Source of the DNA: Luzula sylvatica
Taxonomy: Eukaryota > Streptophyta > Magnoliopsida > Poales > Juncaceae
Reading direction: 5' to 3'
DNA: 64,000 nucleotides
NCBI GenBank assembly: GCA_946800325.1
Contig: CAMPEJ010000006.1
Span: 1 to 64,000 of the forward strand
Below are positions 47,283-62,760 of this stretch, in pieces. Every line of letters starts with the position of its first letter. The stretch's first letter is position 1. The translations under genes and the position numbers were made by a program. The notes below the pieces were generated by a model, which had not been told where the DNA came from, did no database searches, and was given only the letters and a program-made list of their open reading frames with translations.

Positions 47283-50200
47283 CATAACATTTCACCAAAA
47301 TTTACAAACACTAAGAAAGTTTGTTTTTCGATTCAAAACAATCTGTTTCTGCTTTGGGGAGTTCAAATAACGAATTTTGAGATCATTTGAATCGTATCTT
47401 TTAACACATAACATTTCACCAAAATTTACAAACACTAAGAAAGTTTGTTTTTCGATTCAAAACAATCTGTTTATGCTTTGGGTAGTTCAAATAACGTATT
47501 TTGAGATCATTTGAATCGTATCTTTTACCACATAACATTTCACCAAAATTTACAAACACTAAGAAATTTTGTTTTTCGATTCAAAATAATCTGTTTATGC
47601 TTTGGGGAGTTCAAATAACGTATTTTGAGATCATTTGAATCGTATCTTTTACCACATAACATTTCACCAAAATTTACAAACACTAAGAAAGTTTGTTTTT
47701 CGATTCAAAACAATCTGTTTATGCTTTGGGGAGTTCAAATAACGTATTTTGAGATCATTTGAATCCTATCTTTTACCACATAACATTTCACCAAAATTTA
47801 CAAACACTAAGAAAGTTTGATTTTTGATTCAAAACAATCTGTTTATGCTTTAGGGAGTTCAAATAACGTATTTTGAGATCATTTGAATCGTATCTTTTAC
47901 CACATAACATTTCACCAAAATTTACAAACACTAAGAAAGTTTGTTTTTCGATTCAAAACAATCTGTTTATGCTTTGGGGAGTTCAAATAACGTATTTTGA
48001 GATCATTGGAATCATATCTTTTACTACATAACATTTCACCAAAATTTAGAAACACTAAGAAAGTTTGTTTTTCGATTCAAAATAATCTGTTTATGCTTTG
48101 GGGAGTTCAAATAACTTATTTTGAGATCATTTGAATCGTATCTTTTACCACATAACATTTCACCAAAATTTACAAACACTAAGAAAGTTTGTTTTTCGAT
48201 TCAAAACAATCTGTTTATGCTTTGGGGAGTTCAAATAACGTATTTTGAGATCATTTGAATCCTATCTTTTACCACATAACATTTCACCAAAATTTACAAA
48301 CACTAAGAAAGTTTGATTTTCGATTCAAAACAATCTATTTATGCTTCGGGGAGTTCAAATAACGTATTTTGAGATCATTTGAATCGTATCTTTTACTACA
48401 TAACATTTCACCAAAATTTGCAAACACTAAGAAAGTTTATTTTTCGATTCAAAACAATTTGTCTATGCTTTGGGGAGTTCAAATAACATATTTTTAGATC
48501 ATTCGAATCGTATCTTTTACTACATAACATTTCACCAAAATTTACAAACACTAAGAAAGTTTGTTTTTCGATTCAAAACAATCTGTTTCTGCTTTGGGGA
48601 GTTCAAATAACGTATTTTGAGATCATTTGAATCGTATCTTTTACTACATAACATTTCACCAAAATTTACAAACACTAAGAATGTTTGTTTTTCGATTCAA
48701 AAGAATCTTTTTATGCTTTGGGGAGTTCAAATAACGTATTTTGAGATCATTTGAATCGTATCTTTTACCACATAACATTTCACCAAAATTTACAAACACT
48801 AAGAAAGTTTGATTTTCGATTCAAAACAATCTGTTTATGCTTTACGGAGTTCAAATAACGTATTTTGAGATCATTTGAATAGTATCTTTTACCACATAAC
48901 ATTTCACCAAAATTTACAAACACTAAGAAAGTTTGTTTTTCGATTCAAAACAATCTGTTTATGCTTTGGGGAGTTCAAATAACGTATTTTGAGATCATTG
49001 GAATTATATCTTTTACTACATAACATTTCACCAAAATTTACAAACACTAAGAAAGTTTGTTTTTCGATTCAAAATAATCTGTTCATGCTTTGGGGAGTTC
49101 AAATAACTTATTTTGAGATCATTTGAATCGTATCTTTTACCACATAACATTTCACCAAACTTTACAAACAATAAGAAAGTTTGTTTTTCGATTCAAAACA
49201 ATCTGTTTATGCTTTGGGGAGTTCAAATAACGTATTTTGAGATCATTTGAATCGTATCTTTTACTACATAACATTTCACCAAAATTTACAAACACTAAGA
49301 AAGTTTGTTTTTCGATTCAAAACAATCTGTTTCTGCTTTGGGGAGTTCAAATAACGTATTTTGAGATCATTTGAATCGTATCTTTTACCACATAACATTT
49401 CACCAAAATTTACAAACACTAAGAAAGTTTGTTTTTCGATTCAAAACAATTTGTCTAAGCTTTGGGGAGTTCAAATAACATATTTTTAGATCATTCGAAT
49501 TGTATCTTTTACCACATAACATTTCACCAAAATTTACAAACACTAAGAAAGTTTGTTTTTTGATTCAAAACAATCTGTTTATGCTTTGGGGAGTTCAAAT
49601 AACGTATTTTGAGATCATTTGAATCGTATCTTTTACTACATAACATTTCACCAAAAGTTACAAACACTAAGATAGTTTGTTTTTCGATTCAAAACAATCT
49701 GTTTATGCTTTGGGGAGTTCAAATAACGTATTTTGAGATCATTTGAATCGTATCTTTTACAACATAACATTTCACCAAAATTTACAAACACTAAGAAAGT
49801 TTGTTTTTCGATTCAAAACAATCTGTTTATGCTTTGGGGAGTTCAAATAACGTATTTTGAGATCATTTGAATCGTATCTTTTACCACATAACATTTCACC
49901 AAAATTTACAAACACTAAGAAAGTTTGTTTTTCGATTTAAAACAATCTGTTTATGCTTTGGGGAGTTCAAATAACGTATTTTGAGATCATTGGAATCGTA
50001 TCTTTTACTACATAACATTTCACCAAAATTTACAAACACTAAGAAAGATTGTTTTTCGATTCAAAACAATCTGTTTATGCTTTGGGGAGTTCAAATAACG
50101 TATTTTGAGATCATTTGAATCGTATCTTTTACTACATAACATTTCACCAAAATTTACAAACACTAAGAAAGTTTGTTTTTCGATTCAAAACAATCTGTTT

Positions 50201-50299
50201 CTGCTTTGGGGAGTTCAAATAATGTATTTTGAGATCATTTGAATCGTATCTTTTACCACATAACATTTCACCAAAATTTACAAACACTAAGAAAGTTTG

Positions 50300-52040
50300 T
50301 TTTTCGATTCAAAACAATCTGTTTATGCTTTGGGGATTCCAAATAACGTATTTTGAGATCATTTGAATCGTATCTTTTACTACATAACATTTCACCAAAA
50401 TTTACAAACACTAAGAAAGTTTGTTTTTCGATTCAAAACAATCTGTTTATGCTTTGGGGATTTCAAATAACGTATTTTGAGATCATTTGAATTGTATCTT
50501 TTACCACATAACATTTCACCAAAATTTACAAACACTAAGAAAGTTTAATTTTCGATTCAAAACAATCTGTTTATGCTTTGGAGAGTTCAAATAACGTATT
50601 TTGAGATCATTTGAATCGTATCTTTTACTACATAACATTTCACCAAAATTTACAAACACTAAGAAAGTTTGTTTTTCGAATCAAAACAATTTGTTTATGC
50701 TTTGGGGAGTTCAAATAACATATTTGTAGATCGTTCGAATCGTATCTTTTACCACATAACATTTCACCAAAATTTACAAACACTAAGAAAGTTTGTTTTT
50801 CGATTCAAAACAATCTGTTTCTGCTTTGGGGAGTTCAAATAATGTATTTTGAGATCATTTGAATCGTATCTTTTACCACATAACATTTCACCAAAATTTA
50901 CAAACACTAAGAAAGTTTGTTTTTCGATTCAAAACAATCTGTTTATGCTTTGGGGAGTTCAAATAACGTATTTTGAGATCATTTGAATCGTATCTTTTAC
51001 TACATAACATTTCACCAAAATTTACAAACACTAAGAAAGTTTGTTTTTCGATTCAAAACAATCTGTTTCTGCTTTGGGGAGTTCAAATAATGTATTTTGA
51101 GATCATTTGAATCGTATCTTTTATCACATAACATTTCACCAAAATTTACAAACACTAAGAAAGTTTGTTTTTCGATTCAAAACAATCTGTTTATGCTTTG
51201 GGGATTCCAAATAACGTATTTTGAGATCATTTGAATCGTATCTTTTACTACATAACATTTCACCAAAATTTACAAACACTAAGAAAGTTTGTTTTTCGAT
51301 TCAAAACAATCTGTTTATGCTTTGGGGATTTCAAATAACGTATTTTGAGATCATTTGAATTGTATCTTTTACCACATAACATTTCACCAAAATTTACAAA
51401 CACTAAGAAAGTTTAATTTTCGATTCAAAACAATCTGTTTATGCTTTGGAGAGTTCAAATAACGTATTTTGAGATCATTTGAATCGTATCTTTTACTACA
51501 TAACATTTCACCAAAATTTACAAACACTAAGAAAGTTTGTTTTTCGAATCAAAACAATTTGTTTATGCTTTGGGGAGTTCAAATAACATATTTGTAGATC
51601 GTTCGAATCGTATCTTTTACCACATAACATTTCACCAAAATTTACAAACACTAAGAAAGTTTGTTTTTCGATTCAAAACAATCTGTTTCTGCTTTGGGGA
51701 GTTCAAATAATGTATTTTGAGATCATTTGAATCGTATCTTTTACCACATAACATTTCACCAAAATTTACAAACACTAAGAAAGTTTGTTTTTCGATTCAA
51801 AACAATCTGTTTATGCTTTGGGGAGTTCAAATAACGTATTTTGAGATCATTTGAATCGTATCTTTTACTACATAACATTTCACCAAAATTTACAAACACT
51901 AAGAAAGTTTGTTTTTCGATTCAAAACAATCTGTTTCTGCTTTGGGGAGTTCAAATAATGTATTTTGAGATCATTTGAATCGTATCTTTTACCACATAAC
52001 ATTTCACCAAAATTTACAAACACTAAGAAAGTTTGTTTTT
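50300..52040. repeat. seven-monomer higher-order repeat (868 bp, two copies)
   Basis: The rare GGGGATTCC variant occurs at 50332 and 51200, with GGGGATTTC, TTTAATTTTCG and TTTGTAGATCG variants following in the same order at the same spacing. Confidence 0.85.
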
Positions 52041-55000
52041 CGAATCAAAACAATCTGTTTATGCTTTGGGGAGTTCAAATAACGTATTTTGAGATCATTG
52101 GAATCGTATCTTTTACCACATAACATTTCACAAAAATTTACAAACACTAAGAAAGTTTGTTTTTCGATTCAAAACAATCTGTTTATGTTCTGGGGAGTTC
52201 AAATATCATATTTTGAGATCATTTGAATCGTATCTTTTACCACATAACATTTTACCAAAATTTACAAACACTAAGAAAGTTTGTTTTTCGATTCAAAACA
52301 ATTTGTTTATGCTTTGGGGAGTTCAAATAACGTATTTTGAGATCATTTGAATCGTATCTTTTACCACATAACATTTCACCAAAATTTACAAACACTAAGA
52401 AAGTTTGTTTTTCGATTCAAAACAATCTGTTTATGCTTTGGAGTGTTCAAATAACGTATTATGAGATCATTTGAATCGTATGTTTTACTACATAACATTT
52501 CACCAAAATTTACAAACACTAAGAAAGTTTGTTTTTCGATTCAAAACAATTTGTCTATGCTTTGGGGAGTTCAAATAACATATTTTTAGATCATTCGAAT
52601 CGTATCTTTTACCACATAACATTTCACCAAAATTTACAAACACTAAGAAAGTTTGTTTTTCGATTCAAAACAATCTGTTTATGCTTTGGGGAGTTCAAAT
52701 AACGTATTTTGAGATCATTTGAATCGTATCTTTTACTACATAACATTTCACCAAAATTTACAAACACTAAGAAAGTTTGTTTTTCGATTCAAAACAATCT
52801 TTTTATGCTTTGGGGAGTTCAAATAACGTATTTGTAGATCATTCGAATCGTATCTTTTACCACATAACATTTCACCAAAATTTACAAACACTAAGAAAGT
52901 TTGTTTTTCGATTCAAAACAATCTGTTTATACTGTGGGGAGTTCCAATAACGTATTTTGAGATCATTTGAATCGTATCTTTTACCACATAACATTTCACC
53001 AAAATTTACATACACTAAGAAAGTTTAATTTTCGATTCAAAACAATCTGTTTATGCTTTCGGGAGTTCAAATAACGTATTTTGAGATCATTTGAATCGTA
53101 TCTTTTACCACATAACATTTCACCAAAATTTACAAACACTAAGAAAGTTTGTTTTTCGATTCAAAACAATCTGTTTATGCTTTAGGGAGTTCAAATAACG
53201 TATTTTGAGATCATTTGAATCGTATCTTTTACCACATAACATTTCACCAAAATTTACAAACACTAAGAAAGTTAGTTTTTCGTTTCAAAACAATCTGTTT
53301 ATGCTTTAGGGAGTTCAAATAACGTATTTTGAGATCATTTGAATCGTATCTTTTACCACATAACATTTGACCAAAATTTACAAACACTAAGAAAGTTTGT
53401 TTTTCGATTCAAAACAATCTGTTTATGCTTTGGGGGAGTTCAAATAACGTATTTTGAGATCATTGGAATCGTATCTTTTACTACATAACATTTCACCAAA
53501 ATTTACAAACACTAAGAAAGTTTGTTTTTCGATTCAAAATAATCTGTTTATGCTTTGGGGTGTTCAAATAACTTATTTTGAGATCATTTGAATTGTATCT
53601 TGTACCACATAACATTTCACCAAACTTTACAAACACTAAGAAAGTTTGTTTTTCGATTCAAAACAATCTGTTTATACTTTGGGGAGTTCCAATAACGTAT
53701 TTTGAGATCATTTGAATCGTATCTTTTACCACATAACATTTCACCAAAATTTACATACACTAAGAAAGTTTGTTTTTCGATTCAAAACAATCTGTTTATG
53801 CTTTAGGGAGTTCAAATAACGTATTTTGAGATCATTTGAATCGTATCTTTTACCACATAACATTTCACCAAAATTTACAAACACTAAGAAAGTTTGTTTT
53901 TCGATTCAAAACAATCTGTTTATGCTTTGGGGGAGTTCAAATAACGTATTTTGAGATCATTGGAATCGTATCTTTTACTACATAACATTTCACCAAAATT
54001 TGCAAACACTAAGAAAGTTTGTTTTTCGATTCAAAATAATCTGTTTATGCTTTGGGGAGTTCAAATAACTTATTTTGAGATCATTTGAATCGTATCTTTT
54101 ACCACATAACATTTCACCAAACTTTACAAACACTAAGAAAGTTTGTTTTTCGATTCAAAACAATCTGTTTATACTTTGGGGAGTTCCAATAACGTATTTT
54201 GAGATCATTTGAATCGTATCTTTTACCACATAACATTTCACCAAAATTTACAAACACTAAGAAAGTTAGTTTTTCGTTTCAAAACAATCTGTTTATGCTT
54301 TCGGGAGTTCAAATAACGTATTTTGAGATCATTTGAATCGTATCTTTTACCACATAACATTTCACCAAAATTTACGAACACTAAGAAAGTTTGTTTTTCG
54401 ATTCAAAACAATCTGTTTATGCTTTGGGGGAGTTCAAATAACGTATTTTGAGATCATTGGAATCGTATCTTTTACTACATAACATTTCACCAAAATTTAC
54501 GAACACTAAGAAAGTTTGTTTTTCGATTCAAAATAATCTGTTTATGCTTTGGGGAGTTCTAATAACTTATTTTGAGATCATTTGAATCGTATCTTTTACC
54601 ACATAACATTTCACCAAACTTTACAAACACTAAGAAAGTTTGTTTTTCGATTCAAAACAATCTGTTTATACTTTGGGGAGTTCCAATAACGTATTTTGAG
54701 ATCATTTGAATCGTATCTTTTACCACATAACATTTCACCAAAATTTACAAACACTAAGAAAGTTTGTTTTTCGATTCAAAACAATCTGTTTATGTTCTGG
54801 GGAGTTCAAATATCATATTTTGAGATCATTTGAATCGTATCTTTTACCACATAACATTTTACCAAAATTTACAAACACTAAGAAAGTTTGTTTTTCGATT
54901 CAAAACAATTTGTTTATGCTTTGGGGAGTTCAAATAACGTATTTTGAGATCATTTGAATCGTATCTTTTACCACATAACATTTCACCAAAATTTACAAAC

Positions 55001-58000
55001 ACTAAGAAAGTTTGTTTTTCGATTCAAAACAATCTGTTTATGCTTTGGAGTGTTCAAATAACGTATTTTGAGATCATTTGAATCGTATGTTTTACTACAT
55101 AACATTTCACCAAAATTTACAAACACTAAGAAAGTTTGTTTTTCGATTCAAAACAATTTGTCTATGCTTTGGGGAGTTCAAATAACATATTTTTAGATCA
55201 TTCGAATCGTATCTTTTACCACATAACATTTCACCAAAATTTACAAACACTAAGAAAGTTTGTTTTTCGATTCAAAACAATCTGTTTATGCTTTGGGGAG
55301 TTCAAATAACGTATTTTGAGATCATTTGAATCGTATCTTTTACTACATAACATTTCACCAAAATTTACAAACACTAAGAAAGTTTGTTTTTCGATTCAAA
55401 ACAATCTTTTTATGCTTTGGGGAGTTCAAATAACGTATTTGTAGATCATTCGAATCGTATCTTTTACCACATAACATTTCACCAAAATTTACAAACACTA
55501 AGAAAGTTTGTTTTTCGATTCAAAACAATCTGTTTATACTTTGGGGAGTTCCAATAAAGTATTTTGAGATCATTTGAATCGTATCTTTTACCACATAACA
55601 TTTCACCAAAATTTACATACACTAAGAAAGTTTAATTTTCGATTCAAAACAATCTGTTTATGCTTTGGGGAGTTCAAATAACGTATTTTGAGATCATTTG
55701 AATCGTATCTTTTACCACATAACATTTCACCAAAATTTACAAACACTAGGAAAGTTTGTTTTTCGATTCAAAACAATCTGTTTATGCTTTAGGGAGTTCA
55801 AATAACGTATTTTGAGATCATTTGAATCGTATCTTTTACCACATAACATTTCACCAAAATTTACAAACACTAAGAAAGTTAGTTTTTCGTTTCAAAACAA
55901 TCTGTTTATGCTTTAGGGAGTTCAAATAACGTATTTTGAGATCATTTGAATCGTATCTTTTACTACATAACATTTCACCAAAATTTACAAACACTAAGAT
56001 AGTTTGTTTTTCGATTCAAAACAATCTGTTTATGCTTTGGGGAGTTCAAATAACGTATTTTGAGATCATTTGAATCGTATCTTTTACTACATAACATTTC
56101 ACCAAAATTTACAAACACTAAGATAGTTTGTTTTTCGATTCAAAACAATCTGTTTATGCTTTGGGGAGTTCAAATAACGTATTTTGAGATCATTTGAATC
56201 GTATCTTTTACCACATAACATTTCACCAAAATTTACAAACACTAAGAAAGTTAGTTTTTCGATTCAAAACAATCTGTTTATGCTTTGGGGAGTTCAAATA
56301 ACGTATTTTGAGATCATTTGAATCGTATCTTTTACCACATAACATTTCACCAAAATTTACAAACACTAAGAAAGTTTGTTTTTCGATTTAAAACAATCTG
56401 TTTATGCTTTGGGGAGTTCAAATAACGTATTTTGATATCATTGGAATCGTATCTTTTACTACATAACATTTCACCAAAATTTACAAACACTAAGAAAGAT
56501 TGTTTTTCGATTCAAAACAATCTGTTTATGCTTTGGGGAGTTCAAATAACGTATTTTGAGATCATTTGAATCGTATCTTTTACTACATAACATTTCACCA
56601 AAATTTACAAACACTAAGAAAGTTTGTTTTTCGATTCAAAACAATCTGTTTCTGCTTTGGGGAGTTCAAATAATGTATTTTGAGATCATTTGAATCGTAT
56701 CTTTTACCACATAACATTTCACCAAAATTTACAAACACTAAGAAAGTTTGTTTTTCGATTCAAAACAATCTGTTTATGCTTTGGGGATTCCAAATAACGT
56801 ATTTTGAGATCATTTGAATCGTATCTTTTACTACATAACATTTCACCAAAATTTACAAACACTAAGAAAGTTTGTTTTTCGATTCAAAACAATCTGTTTA
56901 TGCTTTGGGGATTTCAAATAACGTATTTTGAGATCATTTGAATCGTATCTTTTACCACATAACATTTCACCAAAATTTACAAACACTAAGAAAGTTTAAT
57001 TTTCGATTCAAAACAATCTGTTTATGCTTTGGGGAGTTCAAATAACATATTTTGAGATCATTTGAATCGTATCTTTTACTACATAACATTTCACCAAAAT
57101 TTACAAACACTAAGAAAGTTTGTTTTTCGAATCAAAACAATTTGTTTATGCTTTGGGGAGTTCAAATAACATATTTGTAGATCATTCGAATCGTATCTTT
57201 TACCACATAACATTTCACCAAAATTTACAAACACTAAGAAAGTTTGTTTTTCGATTCAAAACAATCTGTTTGTGCTTTGGGGAGTTCAAATAACGTATTT
57301 TGAGATCATTTGAATCGTATCGTTTACTACATAACATTTCACCAAAATTTACAAACACTAAGAAAGTTTGTTTTTCGATTCAAAACAATCTGTTTCTGCT
57401 TTGGGGAGTTCAAATAATGTATTTTGAGATCATTTGAATCGTATCTTTTACCACATAACATTTCACCAAAATTTACAAACACTAAGAAAGTTTGTTTTTC
57501 GATTCAAAACAATCTGTTTATGCTTTGGGGAGTTCAAATAACGTATTTTGAGATCATTGGAATCGTATCTTTTACCACATAACATTTCACAAAAATTTAC
57601 AAACACTAAGAAAGTTTGTTTTTCGATTCAAAACAATCTGTTTATGTTCAGGGGAGTTCAAATATCATATTTTGAGATCATTTGAATCGTATCTTTTACC
57701 ACATAACATTTTACCAAAATTTACAAACACTAAGAAAGTTTGTTTTTCGATTCAAAACAATTTGTTTATGCTTTGGGGAGTTCAAATAACGTATTTTGAG
57801 ATCATTTGAATCGTATCTTTTACCACATAACATTTCACCAAAATTTACAAACACTAAGAAAGTTTGTTTTTCGATTCAAAACAATCTGTTTATGCTTTGG
57901 AGTGTTCAAAATAACATATTTTGAGATCATTTGAATCGTATGTTTTACTACATAACATTTCACCAAAATTTACAAACACTAAGAAAGTTTGTTTTTCGAT

Positions 58001-61000
58001 TCAAAACAATTTGTCTATGCTTTGGGGAGTTCAAATAACATATTTTTAGATCATTCGAATCGTATCTTTTACCACATAACATTTCACCAAAATTTACAAA
58101 CACTAAGAAAGTTTGTTTTTCGATTCAAAACAATCTGTTTATGCTTTGGGGAGTTCAAATAACGTATTTTGAGATCATTTGAATCGTATCTTTTACTACA
58201 TAACATTTCACCAAAATTTACAAACACTAAGAAAGTTTGTTTTTCGATTCAAAACAATCTTTTTATGCTTTGGGGAGTTCAAATAACGTATTTGTAGATC
58301 ATTCGAATCGTATCTTTTACCACATAACATTTCACCAAAATTTACAAACACTAAGAAAGTTTGTTTTTCGATTCAAAACAATCTGTTTATACTTTGGGGA
58401 GTTCCAATAACGTATTTTGAGATCATTTGAATCGTATCTTTTACCACATAACATTTCACCAAAATTTACATACACTAAGAAAGTTTAATTTTCGATTCAA
58501 AACAATCTGTTTATGCTTTGGGGAGTTCAAATAACGTATTTTGAGATCATTTGAATCGTATCTTTTACCACATAACATTTCACCAAAATTTACAAACACT
58601 AAGAAAGTTTGTTTTTCGATTCAAAACAATCTGTTTATGCTTTCGGGAGTTCAAATAACGTATTTTGAGATCATTTGAATCGTATCTTTTACCACATAAC
58701 ATTTCACCAAAATTTACAAACACTAAGAAAGTTAGTTTTTCGTTTCAAAACAATCTGTTTATGCTTTAGGGAGTTCAAATAACGTATTTTGAGATCATTT
58801 GAATCGTATCTTTTACCACATAACATTTCACCAAAATTTACAAACACTAAGAAAGTTTGTTTTTCGATTCAAAACAATCTGTTTATGCTTTGGGGGAGTT
58901 CAAATAACGTATTTTGAGATCATTGGAATCGTATCTTTTACTACATAACATTTCACCAAAATTTACAAACACTAAGAAAGTTTGTTTTTCGATTCAAAAT
59001 AATCTGTTTATGCTTTGGGGAGTTCAAATAACTTATTTTGAGATCATTTGAATCGTATCTTTTACCACATAACATTTCACCAAACTTTACAAACACTAAG
59101 AAAGTTTGTTTTTCGATTCAAAACAATCTGTTTATACTTTGGGGAGTTCCAATAACGTATTTTGAGATCATTTGAATCGTATCTTTTACCACATAACATT
59201 TCACCAAAATTTACATACACTAAGAAAGTTTGTTTTTCGATTCAAAACAATCTGTTTATGCTTTAGGGAGTTCAAATAACGTATTTTGAGATCATTTGAA
59301 TCGTATCTTTTACCACATAACATTTCACCAAAATTTACAAACACTAAGAAAGTTTGTTTTTCGATTCAAAACAATCTGTTTATGCTTTGGGGGAGTTCAA
59401 ATAACGTATTTTGAGATCATTGGAATCGTATCTTTTACTACATAACATTTCACCAAAATTTGCAAACACTAAGAAAGTTTGTTTTTCGATTCAAAATAAT
59501 CTGTTTATGCTTTGGGGAGTTCAAATAACTTATTTTGAGATCATTTGAATCGTATCTTTTACCACATAAGATTTCACCAAACTTTACAAACACTAAGAAA
59601 GTTTGTTTTTCGATTCAAAACAATCTGTTTATACTTTGGGCTGTTCCAATAACGTATTTTGAGATCATTTGAATCGTATCTTTTACCACATAACATTTCA
59701 CCAAAATTTACAAACACTAAGGAAGTTAGTTTTTCGTTTCAAAACAATCTGTTTATGCTTTAGGGAGTTCAAATAACGTATTTTGAGATCATTTGAATCG
59801 TATCTTTTACCACATAACATTTCACCAAAATTTACAAACACTAAGAAAGTTTGTTTTTCGATTCAAAACAATCTGTTTATGCTTTGGGGGAGTTCAAATA
59901 ACGTATTTTGAGATCATTGGAATCGTATCTTTTACTACATAACATTTCACCAAAATTTACAAACACTAAGAAAGTTTGTTTTTCGATTCAAAATAATCTG
60001 TTTATGCTTTGGGGAGTTCAAATAACTTATTTTGAGATCATTTGAATCGTATCTTTTACCACATAACATTTCACCAAACTTTACAAACACTAAGAAAGTT
60101 TGTTTTTCGATTGAAAACAATCTGTTTATACTTTGGGGAGTTCCAATAACGTATTTTGAGATCATTTGAATCGTATCTTTTACCACATAACATTTCACCA
60201 AAATTTACAAACACTAAGAAAGTTTGTTTTTCGATTCAAAACAATCTGTTTATGTTCTGGGGAGTTCAAATATAATATTTTGAGATCATTTGAATCGTAT
60301 CTTTTACCACATAACATTTTACCAAAATTTACAAACACTAAGAAAGTTTGTTTTTCGATTCAAAACATTTTGTTTATGCTTTGGGGAGTTCAAATAACGT
60401 ATTTTGAGATCATTTGAATCGTATCTTTTACCACATAACATTTCACCAAAATTTACAAACACTAAGAAAGTTTGTTTTTCGATTCAAAACAATCTGTTTA
60501 TGCTTTAGGGAGTTCAAATAACGTATTTTGAGATCATTTGAATCGTATCTTTTACCACATAACATTTCACCGAAATTTACAAACACTAAGAAAGTTAGTT
60601 TTTCGTTTCAAAACAATCTGTTTATGCTTTAGGGAGTTCAAATAACGTATTTTGAGATCATTTGAATCGTATCTTTTACCACATAACATTTCACCAAAAT
60701 TTACAAACACTAAGAAAGTTTGTTTTTCGATTCAAAACAATCTGTTTATGCTTTGGGGGAGTTCAAATAACGTATTTTGAGATCATTGGAATCGTATCTT
60801 TTACTACATAACATTTCACCAAAATTTACAAACACTAAGAAAGTTTGTTTTTCGATTCAAAATAATCTGTTTATGCTTTGGGGAGTTCAAATAACTTATT
60901 TTGAGATCATTTGAATCGTATCTTTTACCACATAACATTTCACCAAACTTTACAAACACTAAGAAAGTTTGTTTTTCGATTCAAAACAATCTGTTTATAC
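50300..61000. repeat. large duplication of about 44 monomers (5.46 kb)
   Basis: Rare marker GTTCTGGGG with ATCATATTTTG or ATAATATTTTG occurs at 52187, 54794, 57646 (as GTTCAGGGG) and 60254: offsets 5459 and 5460 bp between first/third and second/fourth. GGGGATTCC recurs at 56783. The exact edges were not traced. Confidence 0.7.
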
Positions 61001-62760
61001 TTTGGGGAGTTCCAATAACGTATTTTGAGATCATTTGAATCGTATCTTTTACCACATAACATTTCACCAAAATTTACATACACTAAGAAAGTTTAATTTT
61101 CGATTCAAAACAATCTGTTTATGCTTTGGGGAGTTCAAATAACGTATTTTGAGATCATTTGAATCGTATCTTTTACCACATAACATTTCACCAAAATTTA
61201 CAAACACTAAGAAAGTTTGTTTTTCGATTCAAAACAATCTGTTTATGCTTTAGGGAGTTCAAATAACGTATTTTGAGATCATTTGAATCGTATCTTTTAC
61301 CACATAACATTTCACCAAAATTTACAAACACTAAGAAAGTTAGTTTTTCGTTTCAAAACAATCTGTTTATGCTTTAGGGAGTTCAAATAACGTATTTTGA
61401 GATCATTTGAATCGTATCTTTTACCACATAACATTTGACCAAAATTTACAAACACTAAGAAAGTTAGTTTTTCGTTTCAAAACAATCTGTTTATGCTTTG
61501 GGGAGTTCAAATAACGTATTTTGAGATCATTTGAATCGTATCTTTTACCACATAACATTTCACCAAAATTTACAAACACTAAGAAAGTTTAATTTTCGAT
61601 TCAAAACAATCTGTTTATGCTTTGGGGAGTTCAAATAACGTATTTTGAGATCATTTGAATCGTATCTTTTACTACATAACATTTCACCAAAATTTACAAA
61701 CACTAAGAAAGTTTGTTTTTCGAATCAATACAATTTGTTTATGCTTTGGGGAGTTCAAATAACATATTTGTAGATCATTCGAATCGTATCTTTTACCACA
61801 TAACATTTCACAAAAATTTACAAACACTAAGAAAGTTTGTTTTTCGATTCAAAACAATCTGTTTATGCTTTGGGGAGTTCAAATAACGTATTTTGAGATC
61901 ATTTGAATCGTATCTTTTACCACATAACATTTCACCAAAATTTACAAACACTAAGAAAGTTTGTTTTTCGATTCAAAATAATCTGTTTATGCTTTGGGGA
62001 GTTCAAATAACGTATTTTGAGATCATTTGAATCGTATCTTTTACCACATAACATTTCACCAAAATTTACAAACACTAAGAAAGTTTGTTTTTCGATTCAA
62101 AACAATCTGTTTATGCTTTGGGGAGTTCAAATAACGTATTTTGAGATCATTTGAATCGTATCTTTTACTACATAACATTTCACCAAAATTTACAAACACT
62201 AAGAAAGTTTGTTTTTCGATTCAAACCAATCTGTTTCTGCTTAGGGGAGTTCAAATAACGTATTTTGAGATCATTTGAATCGTATCTTTTACGACATAAC
62301 ATTTCACCAAAATTTACAAACACTAAGAAAGTTTGTTTTTCGATTCAAAACAATCTTTTTATGCTTCGGGGAGTTCAAATAACGTATTTTGAGATCATTT
62401 GAATCGTATCTTTTACTACATAACATTTCACCAAAATTTACAAACACTAAGAAAGTTTGTTTTTCGATTCAAAACAATTTGTCTATGCTTTGGGGAGATC
62501 AAATAACATATTTTTAGATCATTCGAATCGTATCTTTTACCACATAACATTTCACCAAAATTTACAAACACTAAGAAAGTTTGTTTTTCGATTCAAAACA
62601 ATCTGTTTATGCTTTGGGGAGTTCAAATAACGTATTTTGAGATCATTTGAATCGTATCTTTTACTACATAACATTTCACCAAAATTTACAAACACTAAGA
62701 AAGTTTGTTTTTCGATTCAAAACAATCTGTTTATGCTTTGGGGAGTTCAAATAACGTATT

